From the NCBI RefSeq assembly GCF_029852145.1, contig NC_079973.1, positions 14,277,921 to 14,341,920 of the forward strand: 64,000 nucleotides of DNA, given 5' to 3'. The stretch comes from Microplitis mediator (lineage: Eukaryota; Arthropoda; Insecta; Hymenoptera; Braconidae). The translations under genes and the position numbers were made by a program. How positions within the stretch are numbered: position 1 is the first letter of the stretch; the number at the start of each line of letters is the position of its first letter. The notes beneath the pieces were generated by a model. The model was not told the DNA's origin. It saw nothing but the letters and a program-made list of their open reading frames with translations, and ran no database searches. Shown piece by piece: positions 11,248-22,050 of the stretch.

Positions 11248-12235
11248 GCCAAATTTAATATTCCCCAAGTTATCGATACCGAATAAGATTTCACCGTGAA
11301 AACTCGGCATAACATGAAAAGGTAATTCGTGATCTGTGTCTTTAACCCGTATTTTAATTGTTGTGATTTCCGTACAGCATACTTCTTGTCCGTCAGTTAC
11401 GGTTGCTACATGTTTTATCGGTTTGTAGCTCGTATATTGGTTTTCGGAATAAACATAGTCCCACAACTGACTTATTAATAAGGTTGTGGCCCTAGTGTCA
11501 GCTAAACACCATAGTGTTTTCTTACCTATGGATACAATGATATACGGACGGGGATCTTGCGGTTTTACTTCTGTATTAAATTTGTTACACGTGGGTTCTG
11601 ACATTACGGATCTCGAAGTGGGTTGTTCTGCAGTTATTGGGTCTACTGAGGTGGGTGGTTCAGTGGCTGAAGACGTTGTTGGGTTTGCTAATCTGGATTT
11701 GGTTGTCGTCGGAGTGATTAAGTGTGATTTGGTCTCTCCCGCTTCTTCTCTGGCTGTCTCACGAACGTCTGGCTTTAGTTCTCGTTTAGTTCTGTCTTCG
11801 ATTGTTCACGACCACGTGGTTGCGTATCCTGGCTGCTTGTGGGTCGAACCCCTGTTGCGCGATCGCCCCCCTGGGTGTTTCCTTAACCTGGACTGCTACA
11901 CTCCTAGATCCATATTCCTTTTTTCCCGCAGTGGATACATAATTCGACTCACGGATTACGACAACCCTTCTGCATATGTCCTTTTCCCCCGCATCGCCAA
12001 CAACACTGCTGTTGGCTATACTCATTGATCATTATGGATTCGATGTTTCTGTTTTTCTTCGACGGAATAGAGTGATAAACCGTTTCTGGGATTACGGAAT
12101 GCTGTTTAGGTGGTTTATAAGCGGCTTTTAGGACCAAAGTTTGCTCGTATTCATCGGCTAATTGCATCAATCCGTTAACGTTTTTTAACTCAGATTTTTT
12201 GATATATCTTTTAGATTTGGGACGGAGATTATGAT
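11209..12235 (-). pseudogene. Ty3/gypsy-like gag end and protease remnant
   Basis: Read on the - strand from 12235 downwards, this is the continuation of the gag frame at 18787-20013. It shows a zinc knuckle CWRCGGKGHMQKGC (C-x2-C-x4-H-x4-C, about 11965) and then an aspartic protease region. The active-site triad, normally Asp-Thr-Gly, reads LADTRATTLLIS near 11480, so the Gly is replaced by Arg. Further on are LPFHVMP and ILFGIDNLG-type strings typical of retropepsins. Frame changes occur between knuckle and protease, and the frame runs out at 11209 in an unrelated repeat. No reverse transcriptase follows. It is inactive. Confidence 0.65.
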
Positions 12236-12240
12236 ACAGT
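12236..12240. repeat. 5-bp target duplication (left) of BEL/Pao element
   Basis: ACAGT here and at 18782-18786 directly flank the two LTRs. Five bp is usual for BEL/Pao insertions. Confidence 0.85.
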
Positions 12241-13325
12241 TGTAAAATATTAACTTAAGAACTACATTAAATATTTATTTTGCTGGATCGGGATGGTGAA
12301 AGAAATAAGAAGTCACTGATTTGGTGTATTGTCCATATTTAATAAAAATAAATCACAGATACAAGAGTACAAGAGTACAAGAGTCGATCACGAGTTTCTA
12401 TTAGAGCACTTATTGAACATTATTCGATTGCATTTGAGTTTAATTGAGTTTATATAAATTGCATGGCACCGTACACATGAAATATTATAATTATATACAT
12501 AGAGCGCAGTTGAATTAAAGATTGAGTTTTTGAGTTTAATTGATTATGAGTTTTCTATAATTTACACGGCACCATACACGTGAATTAATTTATAGTATAG
12601 AGCGCAGTAATGAATAAATTATAAACAATTAATAATTCACGACGATCGCAAATATTTCGAGTATAAGTTTTCGTCACAATTAGTTTTGATACGCGACATT
12701 GAGAACGAGTAAGAGCCGAGTATGAACTTGATAGATGCTTAGCGAGCCGAGTCTGAACGTATAATGATTACTTTGCAGTCACAAAAAAAAATTTGATATT
12801 GATTTTGAGATTAAGTATGACTGGATGACTGAATGATGACGTCAGTCATACCAGTTGACATCGAGTACGAGTAAATAATTAAGCAATGAGTAATAAAGTA
12901 AATTGTAAATTGCAATAATTATTTGTGGCTGCAAGTCACGTGATGGCGAGTATGTGAATGAATATAGCCCGCACGTTAGTTTAACACGCGGTCACCACAG
13001 CAATGAGCACAGAGTTTATATATGAAAAACCGGATATAATTGAAGAATATAGATGATAACAAATACATGGTGTATCAGCGAGTTACAATTAAAATGATGT
13101 ACTTGATAATGTAGAGTAATTAACACGATGAAATTGAATTACAATAAAAACTGGTAGCACGTGGTGTTCTATCACAAGTGTTGTAGAGTAAAGCCAGTTG
13201 CCACGTAGCTGGCTATCGAGTTGAAATTCCGAGTATCAGAGGGCGCGTCGATAGCAGCACCTCTGGTATAGTAGAGCGTAGAGTTGTCAAGTGTTCTGGC
13301 GCGAACATTTGAAATTTACGCAACA
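12241..13325 (-). repeat. BEL/Pao 3' LTR
   Basis: 1085 bp, near-identical to 17700-18781. The visible differences are extra ACAAGAGT units near 12370, TTTATATAAA versus TTCATATAAA near 12449, and CGACGATCG versus CAACGATCG near 12640. Confidence 0.9.
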
Positions 13326-13340
13326 TTCCGCCCGCCATCA
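13326..13340 (-). other. Putative polypurine tract of BEL/Pao
   Basis: On the - strand GGCGGGCGGAA directly precedes the 3' LTR. It is purine-rich with C interruptions, and is placed by position as the plus-strand primer. Confidence 0.45.
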
Positions 13341-13402
13341 GGAACAGAGTTGCTGATTATGATCTTGAGTACCTGATGATTGATGAGTAGCTTGCCATTA
13401 AG

Positions 13403-16400
13403 TTAGGCATCTGGTTCTGGAGCAAGTGGTAAGAGTGCGAGCTTGGCAATTGGACGAGTGAGAGTACCAGTGGCTGTTTGAATGGTTACCACTCGAGTGA
13501 GGTTGTCCTTCCCTGGATGGAGTGCAGTCACTTTCGCGAGTGGCCATCGAGTTGGTGGAGTTCGTTCATCAGTGAGAAGGACTAGTGAGCCGAGTTTGAT
13601 GTCATTGCGAGCATGATGCCACTTGGTTCGGGCCAGATGACGTTGAATATAGCTGGTGGACCAGTGATTCCAAAAATGCTGGACACGTTGCTGAATGAAC
13701 TGCCAGCGAGAGAGTTTTGATACTTCTGTATCCATGAGTGAAGGTTCAGGGATCGCAACGATTGGTCTCCCAATGAGAAAATGACCTGGAGTGAGCGATG
13801 AAGGATCCTGAGGATCGTCGGATAGAGCCTCCAATGGTCTCGAGTTCAAAATCCCCTCCACTTGCGTTAAAAGAGTCGTAAGTTCTTCAAACGTGAAGGC
13901 TGATTCTCCGAGTGTGCGAGTCAGGTGATGTTTCACCGATTTCACTGCGGCTTCCCATTTACCACCCATATGGGGAGCAGCAGGAGGATTGAAATGCCAT
14001 GTGATTTGATGCACAGTGGCCCAATCGAGTAGAGCATGAGATTCTTGAGTGCCTTGAGTGAAGAGCCGCTTGAGTTCCGAGTACGCGCCTTGGAATGTCG
14101 TTCCACAGTCGCTGTAGAGTGCTGTACATATCCCTCGACGGTGAATAAACCGTCGGAGAGCTGCTATAAATCCTGATGATGAGTAGTCGCTGACAAGGTC
14201 GACGTGAACTGCTGATGTGGTCAGACAGACAAACACACAGATCCAGCCCTTGTATATCCTGGATCCTCGACCTTTCCATGATTTTATTGATACTGGACCA
14301 GCGTAATCGACTCCAGTGTGAGAAAATGGTGGCGCTGGAGTGACACGGTGAGTTGGGAGTTGTCCCATTAATTGCTGAGCGCGAACACCTCGATGACGAG
14401 CACAGACGAGACATTTGAGTATGTGTGAACGTACTGGTTGACGTCCACCAATGATCCAGTATCTGAGTCGAGTATGAGCGAGTGTGATTTGAGTACCACC
14501 ATGCATGGTACGCTGATGGGCATCAGAGATGACGAGTCGAGTTAGAGCAGCATCACGAGGTAGGATTGCAGGATGCTTCTGTTGATCTGAGTTTGGAGCA
14601 TTTTCCAATCTCCCCCCTACTCGGATGATGCCATCGGTGTCTTGATAAGCCACCAACCGAGCAAATGGGTGATCCTTTGGCCATGATGCCTGTTTTGCGA
14701 GTAAGTGGAGTTCAGAGTAGAAATGAATACGTTGAGTTTCCTTGATGCAGAACTGGAGTGCGAGGTTGATTTCAGTTGATGTGAGTGGACGAGCGAGAGT
14801 CGAGTGTGGTATGCGTTTGATTATATCGCGTACCCTCCCACAAATTGCTGTAACTCTGAGCATACGCAATAGTGGGATTGGACGTTCCATTAGCGTCCAA
14901 GACGAGTTGAGTGGTTGAGCCGAAACATAGAGTGATCTGACTGGACGTTCTTCCAGGTGAGTATCTGCATCTTTATGAATAGGACTGGTTGGCCAGGACG
15001 GCGAGTCTTCGAGCAACCATGATGGGCCAGACCACCATAGTTGATGAGTTTTAAGCTGACTGGTTGTCAAGCCTCGAGTTGCACAATCTGCTGGATTGTC
15101 AGTGCCAGGGACAAACTTCCAGTGGCCATCTGGAATTAGTTCTTGAATAAATGACACCCTATTCCTGACAAAGTCTTTCCAGCGAGACGGGTGCGAGTGT
15201 ATCCACGTGAGCGTGATTGATGAATCGGTCCAAAGATATGTTGGCACATGCGAGTAGTTGAGTGTAGTCTGGCAGTGTTTGACGAGTTCTGCCAACATGT
15301 GAGCCGCAGTGAGTTCCAAGCGTGGAATCGTTAGGGGTTTCAACGGTGCCACCTTGGTTTTAGAGCAAAGCAGCGTAACCTTTGCCCTCTGAGTTCGAGT
15401 TGTCGGTAGGACCTTGATAAATACTGCCGCAGCCATCGCCAATTGCGAGGCATCGGAGAATCCATGGATTTCTAGAGCCGAGTTCGTGGACGAGTGGATC
15501 CATCTGGGAATCTTGATGATATGAATCATATCCAGTTGAGTTTTGAATGAAGTCCATTTATGTCGTAATTCTGCAGACAATGGAGTGTCCCAGCCGAGTT
15601 TGACAAGCCAAAGTTCCTGCATGAACATTTTGGCTTGAATTATGAGTGGTGATAGGAATCCCAGTGGATCAAAGATCTGAGCAATCTCTGATAGAATTGC
15701 ACGCTTTGTGCATGGTTGAGTTGAGCATGGTGGCGAGTGTTTGAAAGAGAATTGATCCTTGTTTGAAGACCAGTACATCCCAAGAATTTTGGTGCTGACT
15801 TCTGGATCCTCTATTTTGTATTTTGTAATCGCTTCCGCACGATTGAGCTGAAGTAGTTTGCGATGATTGCTTGCCCATTTGGCGAGTGGGAATCCGCCCG
15901 CCTTGCACAGACCCTCGATATCATTTGCAACTGCTTGCAATGACTCGAGATCATCTGCGCCTCCGGAAATGTCGTCGACATACCGACCTTTAGTGAGTGG
16001 ATCGATTGCGAGTGGGAATCTATGTCCTTCATCTTCGACCAATTGGAGCAGGGCTCGAACAGCAAGAAATGGAGCTGATTTCGTCCCATAAGTAACTGTA
16101 GTAAGTTTGAAGGGGGTGATGTTTCCTTCCTTATCAAACCAGAGTATTTGTTGCAGACCTTGGTCCCTTCCGTGAACCAAAATCTGTCGATACATTTTGG
16201 TAACATCTGTGATAAAGATGAACCGGTGTTGTCGCGAGCTGATGAGTACGTCGAAGATGTTAACGAGTAATTTTGGCCCGGTATGCATGATGTCGTTGAG
16301 TGAGAGTCCTGAACTGGTTGGTTTTGAGCCGTTGAAGACCACACGGATCTTGAAGTTGTTGTTGTCTTCTTTCAGTACCCCATGGTGGGGTAGGAAGTAT

Positions 16401-17467
16401 TGAATTGATGATGTAGATGATGCCGCAGGCACCATATGCTTGAGTTCGAGATACTCTGCCATGAAGTTCATGTAGAGTGTTTTGAGCCGAGCATCATGAT
16501 CAAGACGTCGCATGAGGTGTTGTAAGCAGCGACGAGCTGCTGTGTATGAGTTCCCCAGCTGTTGCGGGTCTGATATCAATGGCAGTCTGACGATGTATCT
16601 GCCAGAACTGTCTCGAGTGTGAGTGTCCCGGAAGTGAGCTTCACAAGCCTCTTCTTCGGGAGTTAATGAGCGTAGTTGAGTTGGACTGACCTCTTCTTGG
16701 AGCCAGAATCGAGTTAGTAAGTCTTGAAGATCTTGATCATGATGATTGGAGACAGCATGATGAATTCTCAGTGGTTTGTTGAGCCGAGCTTGGACTGGAC
16801 CAATGAGAATCCAGCCAAAGATGGTGTTTTGAGCGAGTAATCCACGAGATTTGCACTTGATGATCTCGCCAGTGATGACCTGGCCGTAGTAATCAGCTCC
16901 AAGGATGACATCCATTGGGCCTGGGGTCCCAAAGTCTGGATCTGCGAGTGTGAGGTGCGAGTACTGTGCCAAGTCAGTATTTAGGACTTGGTTTGATGGC
17001 AGTAGAGCAGTTAAACCACTGAGGATGTGAGCCTTTACTGTGAGTGATTGATCCGAGTAGTATGAGCGCAGAGTGAGAGTTGCACACCCTCTGGTATGGC
17101 CAGCTTTGGCTGCACCGATCCCTAGGATAGTAAGGTGTGATCGAGCCCGAGAAATATTGAGCATTCTTACCAATGAATCTGAAACAAAGGATGTTTCAGA
17201 ACCGGTATCTAAGAGAATGCGTATTGGATGAGTACTTAACTTGGTCGCTACGTAGACTTGACAAGTCGCTAGTAACGTAGCGTAATGATGAGTTTGAGTA
17301 CAACCAGTTGTTGAGTTCTGAGTAGGCGAGTGATGAGTACGAGTGCTGCGATCATGAGTATGTTGAGCTTGGGTGTGGGCAAGTGTGTTGTTTGAGTGCG
17401 ATGAGCTTGTAGTAGGCGAGTGCAAGTGAGTATCGAGTGCTTGAGTGTCGTGCGGAAGCGCAAAGTC
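13403..17467 (-). CDS. pol: BEL/Pao pol polyprotein: protease, RT, RNase H, integrase
   Basis: A - strand frame of about 1,340 codons is uninterrupted to its stop at 13403. No ATG lies between the upstream stop (17468-17470) and the protease, so the first codon at 17425 is TTG and translation probably relied on an upstream gag fusion or frameshift. Domains by approximate residue are: protease with LLDTGSETSF (Asp about 73) and DUF1758-like sequence to about 210; reverse transcriptase about 340-540 with FITDVTKMYRQI and the catalytic YVDD (about 482-485); RNase H about 650-780 with GFSDAS, RLELTAA and LWTDSS; an H-H-C-C zinc finger about 970-1010 ending CLVCARHRG; integrase core with HTGVDYAGP, YSDCGTTFQG and GGKWEAAVKS; and a DUF5641-like C-terminus. 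Motifs appear intact. Gag is missing. Confidence 0.92.
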   Translation of the reverse strand, partial: DFALPHDTQALDTHLHSPTTSSSHSNNTLAHTQAQHTHDRSTRTHHSPTQNSTTGCTQTHHYATLLATCQVYVATKLSTHPIRILLDTGSETSFVSDSLVRMLNISRARSHLTILGIGAAKAGHTRGCATLTLRSYYSDQSLTVKAHILSGLTALLPSNQVLNTDLAQYSHLTLADPDFGTPGPMDVILGADYYGQVITGEIIKCKSRGLLAQNTIFGWILIGPVQARLNKPLRIHHAVSNHHDQDLQDLLTRFWLQEEVSPTQLRSLTPEEEACEAHFRDTHTRDSSGRYIVRLPLISDPQQLGNSYTAARRCLQHLMRRLDHDARLKTLYMNFMAEYLELKHMVPAASSTSSIQYFLPHHGVLKEDNNNFKIRVVFNGSKPTSSGLSLNDIMHTGPKLLVNIFDVLISSRQHRFIFITDVTKMYRQILVHGRDQGLQQILWFDKEGNITPFKLTTVTYGTKSAPFLAVRALLQLVEDEGHRFPLAIDPLTKGRYVDDISGGADDLESLQAVANDIEGLCKAGGFPLAKWASNHRKLLQLNRAEAITKYKIEDPEVSTKILGMYWSSNKDQFSFKHSPPCSTQPCTKRAILSEIAQIFDPLGFLSPLIIQAKMFMQELWLVKLGWDTPLSAELRHKWTSFKTQLDMIHIIKIPRWIHSSTNSALEIHGFSDASQLAMAAAVFIKVLPTTRTQRAKVTLLCSKTKVAPLKPLTIPRLELTAAHMLAELVKHCQTTLNYSHVPTYLWTDSSITLTWIHSHPSRWKDFVRNRVSFIQELIPDGHWKFVPGTDNPADCATRGLTTSQLKTHQLWWSGPSWLLEDSPSWPTSPIHKDADTHLEERPVRSLYVSAQPLNSSWTLMERPIPLLRMLRVTAICGRVRDIIKRIPHSTLARPLTSTEINLALQFCIKETQRIHFYSELHLLAKQASWPKDHPFARLVAYQDTDGIIRVGGRLENAPNSDQQKHPAILPRDAALTRLVISDAHQRTMHGGTQITLAHTRLRYWIIGGRQPVRSHILKCLVCARHRGVRAQQLMGQLPTHRVTPAPPFSHTGVDYAGPVSIKSWKGRGSRIYKGWICVFVCLTTSAVHVDLVSDYSSSGFIAALRRFIHRRGICTALYSDCGTTFQGAYSELKRLFTQGTQESHALLDWATVHQITWHFNPPAAPHMGGKWEAAVKSVKHHLTRTLGESAFTFEELTTLLTQVEGILNSRPLEALSDDPQDPSSLTPGHFLIGRPIVAIPEPSLMDTEVSKLSRWQFIQQRVQHFWNHWSTSYIQRHLARTKWHHARNDIKLGSLVLLTDERTPPTRWPLAKVTALHPGKDNLTRVVTIQTATGTLTRPIAKLALLPLAPEPDA

Positions 17468-17575
17468 TTATTGAGTTTGAGCAGGAGCACTTTGTCTCAT
17501 GGACGACGATGCTTGGAGTGAGTTGGAGTTGGAGCGTCCGTCTTAGAAACTTCCTCCCATGTCGATTTCCTTCCA
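17352..17575 (-). CDS. Short leader ORF overlapping pol in another frame
   Basis: A short - strand ORF begins MEGNRHGRKF at about 17574 and overlaps the start of the pol frame in a different phase. It is the only ATG-initiated frame between the primer site and pol. It has no zinc knuckle and no gag-like domain. It may be the stub of a deleted gag or chance; translation is not shown. Confidence 0.3.
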
Positions 17576-17678
17576 TCACAATCAGAGAATATGATGAATT
17601 GACTATAAGATTAGAGTTTATAGAGTATAGGAGCACGAGTTTAGTCTGTGATCACTTTTACGCGGTTTTCACCATCCG

Positions 17679-17696
17679 ATCCGGCTCGAAGGACCA
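17679..17696 (-). promoter_or_regulatory. Primer-binding site, tRNA-Tyr type
   Basis: On the - strand TGGTCCTTCGAGCCGGAT begins three bases inside the 5' LTR. Its complement on the + strand ends in CTCGAAGGACCA, matching the 3' acceptor end plus CCA of insect tRNA-Tyr as I remember it. This supports tRNA-Tyr priming of first-strand synthesis. Confidence 0.75.
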
Positions 17697-17699
17697 TAA

Positions 17700-18781
17700 T
17701 GTAAAATATTAACTTAAGAACTACATTAAATATTTATTTTGCTGGATCGGGATGGTGAAAGAAATAAGAAGTCACTGATTTGGTGTATTGTCCATATTTA
17801 ATAAAAATAAATCACAGATAATAGCGTAGAGTACAAGAGTCGATCACGAGTTTCTATTAGAGCACTTATTGAACATTATTCGATTGCATTTGAGTTTAAT
17901 TGAGTTCATATAAATTGCATGGCACCGTACACATGAAATATTATAATTATATACATAGAGCGCAGTTGAATTAAAGATTGAGTTTTTGAGTTTAATTGAT
18001 TATGAGTTTTCTATAATTTACACGGCACCATACACGTGAATTAATTTATAGTATAGAGCGCAGTAATGAATAAATTATAAACAATTAATAATTCACAACG
18101 ATCGCAAATATTTCGAGTATAAGTTTTCGTCACAATTAGTTTTGATACGCGACATTGAGAACGAGTAAGAGCCGAGTATGAACTTGATAGATGCTTAGCG
18201 AGCCGAGTCTGAACGTATAATGATTACTTTGCAGTCACAAAAAAAAATTTGATATTGATTTTGAGATTAAGTATGACTGGATGACTGAATGATGACGTCA
18301 GTCATACCAGTTGACATCGAGTACGAGTAAATAATTAAGCAATGAGTAATAAAGTAAATTGTAAATTGCAATAATTATTTGTGGCTGCAAGTCACGTGAT
18401 GGCGAGTATGTGAATGAATATAGCCCGCACGTTAGTTTAACACGCGGTCACCACAGCAATGAGCACAGAGTTTATATATGAAAAACCGGATATAATTGAA
18501 GAATATAGATGATAACAAATACATGGTGTATCAGCGAGTTACAATTAAAATGATGTACTTGATAATGTAGAGTAATTAACACGATGAAATTGAATTACAA
18601 TAAAAACTGGTAGCACGTGGTGTTCTATCACAAGTGTTGTAGAGTAAAGCCAGTTGCCACGTAGCTGGCTATCGAGTTGAAATTCCGAGTATCAGAGGGC
18701 GCGTCGATAGCAGCACCTCTGGTATAGTAGAGCGTAGAGTTGTCAAGTGTTCTGGCGCGAACATTTGAAATTTACGCAACA
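17700..18781 (-). repeat. BEL/Pao 5' LTR
   Basis: 1082 bp, begins TGTTGCGTAA on the - strand, near-identical to 12241-13325. It should hold the element's promoter; no TATA or start site was assigned. Confidence 0.9.
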
Positions 18782-18786
18782 ACAGT

Positions 18787-20013
18787 CTTTCTGAACGTGC
18801 TTCTTTACTCATTTGCCAGGATCTTCTCATGAGCGTTTGTAGTTTAGCGATGTATTCTTTTGCGGTTTCTTTTGGCCCTTGAGTTCGATTACGTATCTCT
18901 TCTTCTAACTGGATGTCGACACCTGACGGCATGTGGAATAATTTGATGATCTTGATAAACTCTCCCCAAGTGGACCAGTTTTGTTTGTTGTTTCGGTACT
19001 ATAAGAGAGCTTTGTCTTTGAATGAAATCTGTATGCACTGTACTATTTGGTTGTGATCGATATCGTGACTCTCACATAGCTCTTCTACTCGTTCGATGAA
19101 ATCTTGAAGCCCTTTGCCACCGTCAAAATTCACTCCTCATTTCCTGATTTGATCACAAATGTTAGTTCCTTCATATGCGTGGTTACTCGGTTATGGTGTG
19201 CTGTTTGGGCTTATCAGTCCGCCCATTGGTTGTATTCGTAGGTTCGTTCTGTACTGTTTTTCCTACTCAGCCCGGATTTCTTTTTCTAACCGCATTCTTA
19301 ACGCAGCTTCATCGACTGGTTCGTATCTTGTTGGCGGGGCTTGTCGGTTCTCATCTGAATTGAACCATCAATTTTTTTTAACGTGCTATTTTTTTTTGTT
19401 CTCTAATTGCTTGTCTTTTACGCTCGCGTATCTCTTTCTGTCTTTTTTCGGTTTCTTCTCTTTGCTTCCTCTCGAATTCATCTCTTGACTTCTTCTCGGT
19501 TTCCAGCCACAGATTAGTTTCCCATTCACGGTGTTTGGCTTCAAGTTCGGATTCTAACTCGCGTATTAATTCTTTTTCTTCTTCGTCAGAATTGTTTTGG
19601 GACTCATCGGTAAAGAGGTTTGTAGCTGATCGCGATTCCTCGGGGTTTAATCGTATTGGCAGTCTAAGTGATGAAGTCGATTATGTTGACTCCACTTGTC
19701 GGTTCACAAATACTTTTACATTTTCTACCGTAACCAGATGCAAGCTTCTACTACCTGTCTGTTGAGACAGCCTATCTTCGACCTGATCTGTGGTACTAAT
19801 TTCCTCTAAAAGATTCGTACAACTGTTTATCCGACTACCCGATGTAGTTATTTTTAACCAAATGAGATAATCACGCAGCAAAATTCTTAAATCTACCAGT
19901 TTTGTCACTGGGTCGACCTCTACTCAGTATTTTTGCACTTCCGCGATAACACCGGCCTTCCGTAATGCCCACAAATACGACGTTTTAACCGGAGGAGTGT
20001 ATTGAAGAAGCAT
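18787..20013 (-). pseudogene. Ty3/gypsy-like gag remnant, 5' part
   Basis: Starts at the ATG at 20013 (MLLQYTPP), with a stop about 30 codons in and further frame breaks. A charged, Glu/Arg/Lys-rich coiled-coil-like stretch lies near 19400-19600. A QGPKETAKEYIAKLQTLMRR segment typical of retrotransposon gag capsid (QxP.E....Y) lies near 18860. The frame runs into the BEL/Pao target duplication at 18782-18786 and resumes in phase at 12235, so one ancestral gag was split by that insertion. It is inactive because of pre-existing stops. Confidence 0.6.
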
Positions 20014-21540
20014 TTTTACTGATTAGGTCGTCGCGGTATGAAATTTGATTGATTTTTTTTATGTCTCGGTTTAAATAACTTCACGATTTTAAACGGTATT
20101 CTGAAAGAAATTATCTCCTTTTTTTTTAACTCGTGAGCTGATTTACTAAGATTCGTGACTCTAGAATATATTTTTTGCTTTGTCAATCGGACTCGACATT
20201 TTAGTTAGTTATTTTACTAGCTTTTATTTCTAATAACAAGTTTCTGTTCGAGCGATAGAAAATTATCAGTAACGTTGCGGAATGATTGTAATCCTTGCTA
20301 CATATTTTTAAATGAAACTTTCCCGTGCTCATTAGCTCGTTGGTGTCCACGGATAAGTAGGGGATCGCGTAACACAAATAATTTCAGACTTGTAGATTCT
20401 TTATTTAAAATATTTAAAATTTATTATCAGTTCATAAACATGATAAGAAATATAAACATAAAAAAAATACACGGTTTAATAAATTATTTGAAGTAAGTAA
20501 CTCGGTGAAGATGAGCCGCAGTTTCTTTATTTCTACTTTACAGGGTTTCGCGTCGCGACTCACGAAATTTACGATCCGTTCCAGCAAACTTAATTGGGAC
20601 TGATACCGACTCGCTCGATTCGTAGAGTGTGGCTTTACGATAAAAAATTAGAGGAACGTAAGCACAGTAAACCTCGCTGATACGTCCTCCCCTCGAGTGT
20701 GCGAAGCTAGAATACCAGCTCCACGACACACTCGTTCCTAGTTTTTGTGACAAAAATTACGCGGATGCACTTTGTCGAAGTCGGAAAACCAGCCTACTTG
20801 ACAAATTGCCTGATTCCTTATCACTGATCAGTGATCACGGATAAATATTTTCATCCGATAATGCCAGATTAATAATATTTATCGCCTGTCATGGACTTCG
20901 AAATATTTCTCCAGAACACTATAAGTAAAATATTTCTCGTCCGGCGGAACGACGGACAAAATTAATCATAACAAGATTAGACTAACATGACGGGAATACC
21001 TGTTATTCAGTCGTCCTCTTGCTCCAATCCTCGCCTCGCTAACTCCAATGCTTGGACTTTGGACTCGGATTGATTTTTCACAGCTCACTTGAACGACTGT
21101 TAAATAATCAAAACGCCGCTCTACCTAGGAACGGTTCAATCGGGATGCTTTCTCTAGCGGCGCTCACGGAACTACAATTCCCTTTTCCCTCTGCATCGGT
21201 CCCAAGGCTGGTTGTTGACTGACACTAACTTATGTTTATAATTTCCTGATACGATCAGGCGTTCAGTTCTGAGTGTCAGCAGTTACTTTCTTACTTTTCT
21301 TGTCCCCGTTAACTTAACTCCATGTGTTTTATGTTCCCCGAACTTGAAATTTTAAATATAAGCGGGAAAAATAACTCATGCTCGGTAGAATAGTTGGTAA
21401 CGCTCAAAATCGCTAACATGAAGCTCACGGGTTTAGCTTGCATTAACATTGAGGAACAAGCTAATTACAAGATAGAAAATTACGCTTATTTTAAGCTTGT
21501 ACGGATATAGTCATTTAAGGAAAAAAAAGTGTTAGCAAAA
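20014..21540. other. Mixed-composition non-coding segment upstream of gypsy-like gag
   Basis: No credible ORF. The position directly upstream of the - strand gag remnant suggests leader and LTR of that element, but no second LTR copy exists in the window and no confident LTR ends were found. Composition is less AT-rich than its surroundings. Confidence 0.3.
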
Positions 21541-21973
21541 AGAAAAATTTTTATTGAATATTTTTTTCTAACATTCCTCATTTAGGTATCATCTTCAGTT
21601 TACTTCTTCGTTTTGTCAGATTCATCCTCAAAACTATCAATTTCGTCATTCTTTTATGAAACCATCGCATGATTTCCTTCCAATATCAAGATGAGTAAAA
21701 TCAGTACTAAAAGCCAAGATAACTTTAGTATCTGATTTTTTGAAGATTGGTACTCAAAGAGTCTACAAGTAGAATAAATATTTTTCATAAATATATAATA
21801 AGAGACATGAGATATTTATTATATCAATATTGTAGATTGATGAGTACTTACTACCAATACTGCGATGAATATCTGGTACATTTAATGCAAATACAATTTT
21901 GTCAGGCATTTTTTTGGTGGTAGTAAAATTTAATGTTACGTTGCGACTGATAAATTTCCTTATTACTACTGTC

Positions 21974-22050
21974 ACGTAACCATTCAAATTAGTTAATAAT
22001 TAATTAGAAATAAGTAATAGTATTTAAGTTTAAATTTGAATGGTTACGCG
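21974..22050. repeat. Short inverted repeat, 15-16 bp arms
   Basis: CGTAACCATTCAAAT (about 21976) and ATTTGAATGGTTACG (about 22034) are inverted copies separated by about 45 bp. This may be a hairpin or a pair of MITE ends. Confidence 0.5.

Larger units (their letters stand above)
12241..18781 (-). mobile_element. BEL/Pao LTR retrotransposon with a complete boundary but no gag
   Basis: The element is on the - strand, with its 5' LTR at 17700-18781 and 3' LTR at 12241-13325. The LTRs run TGTTGCGTAA to TTTTACA and differ by only a few substitutions and one small tandem-repeat indel, so insertion is recent. Target duplication ACAGT and a tRNA-type primer site are intact. The internal region is about 4.37 kb, of which 4.02 kb is pol. 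BEL elements normally encode gag (about 400 residues plus zinc knuckles) ahead of the protease; here only about 250 bp separate the primer site from the protease frame. The element therefore looks gag-less and would depend on gag from another copy. It sits inside a dead gypsy-like gag. Confidence 0.9.

Noticed and set aside
11486..12028. 180-codon + strand ORF
   Set aside because: It lies opposite the gag zinc knuckle and protease remnant and has no recognisable domain.
21763..21987. - strand exon (MNGYVTVVIRKFIS...) with a GTAAGT donor
   Set aside because: The donor consensus is good but no protein family is recognisable and no partner exon was seen; left unannotated.
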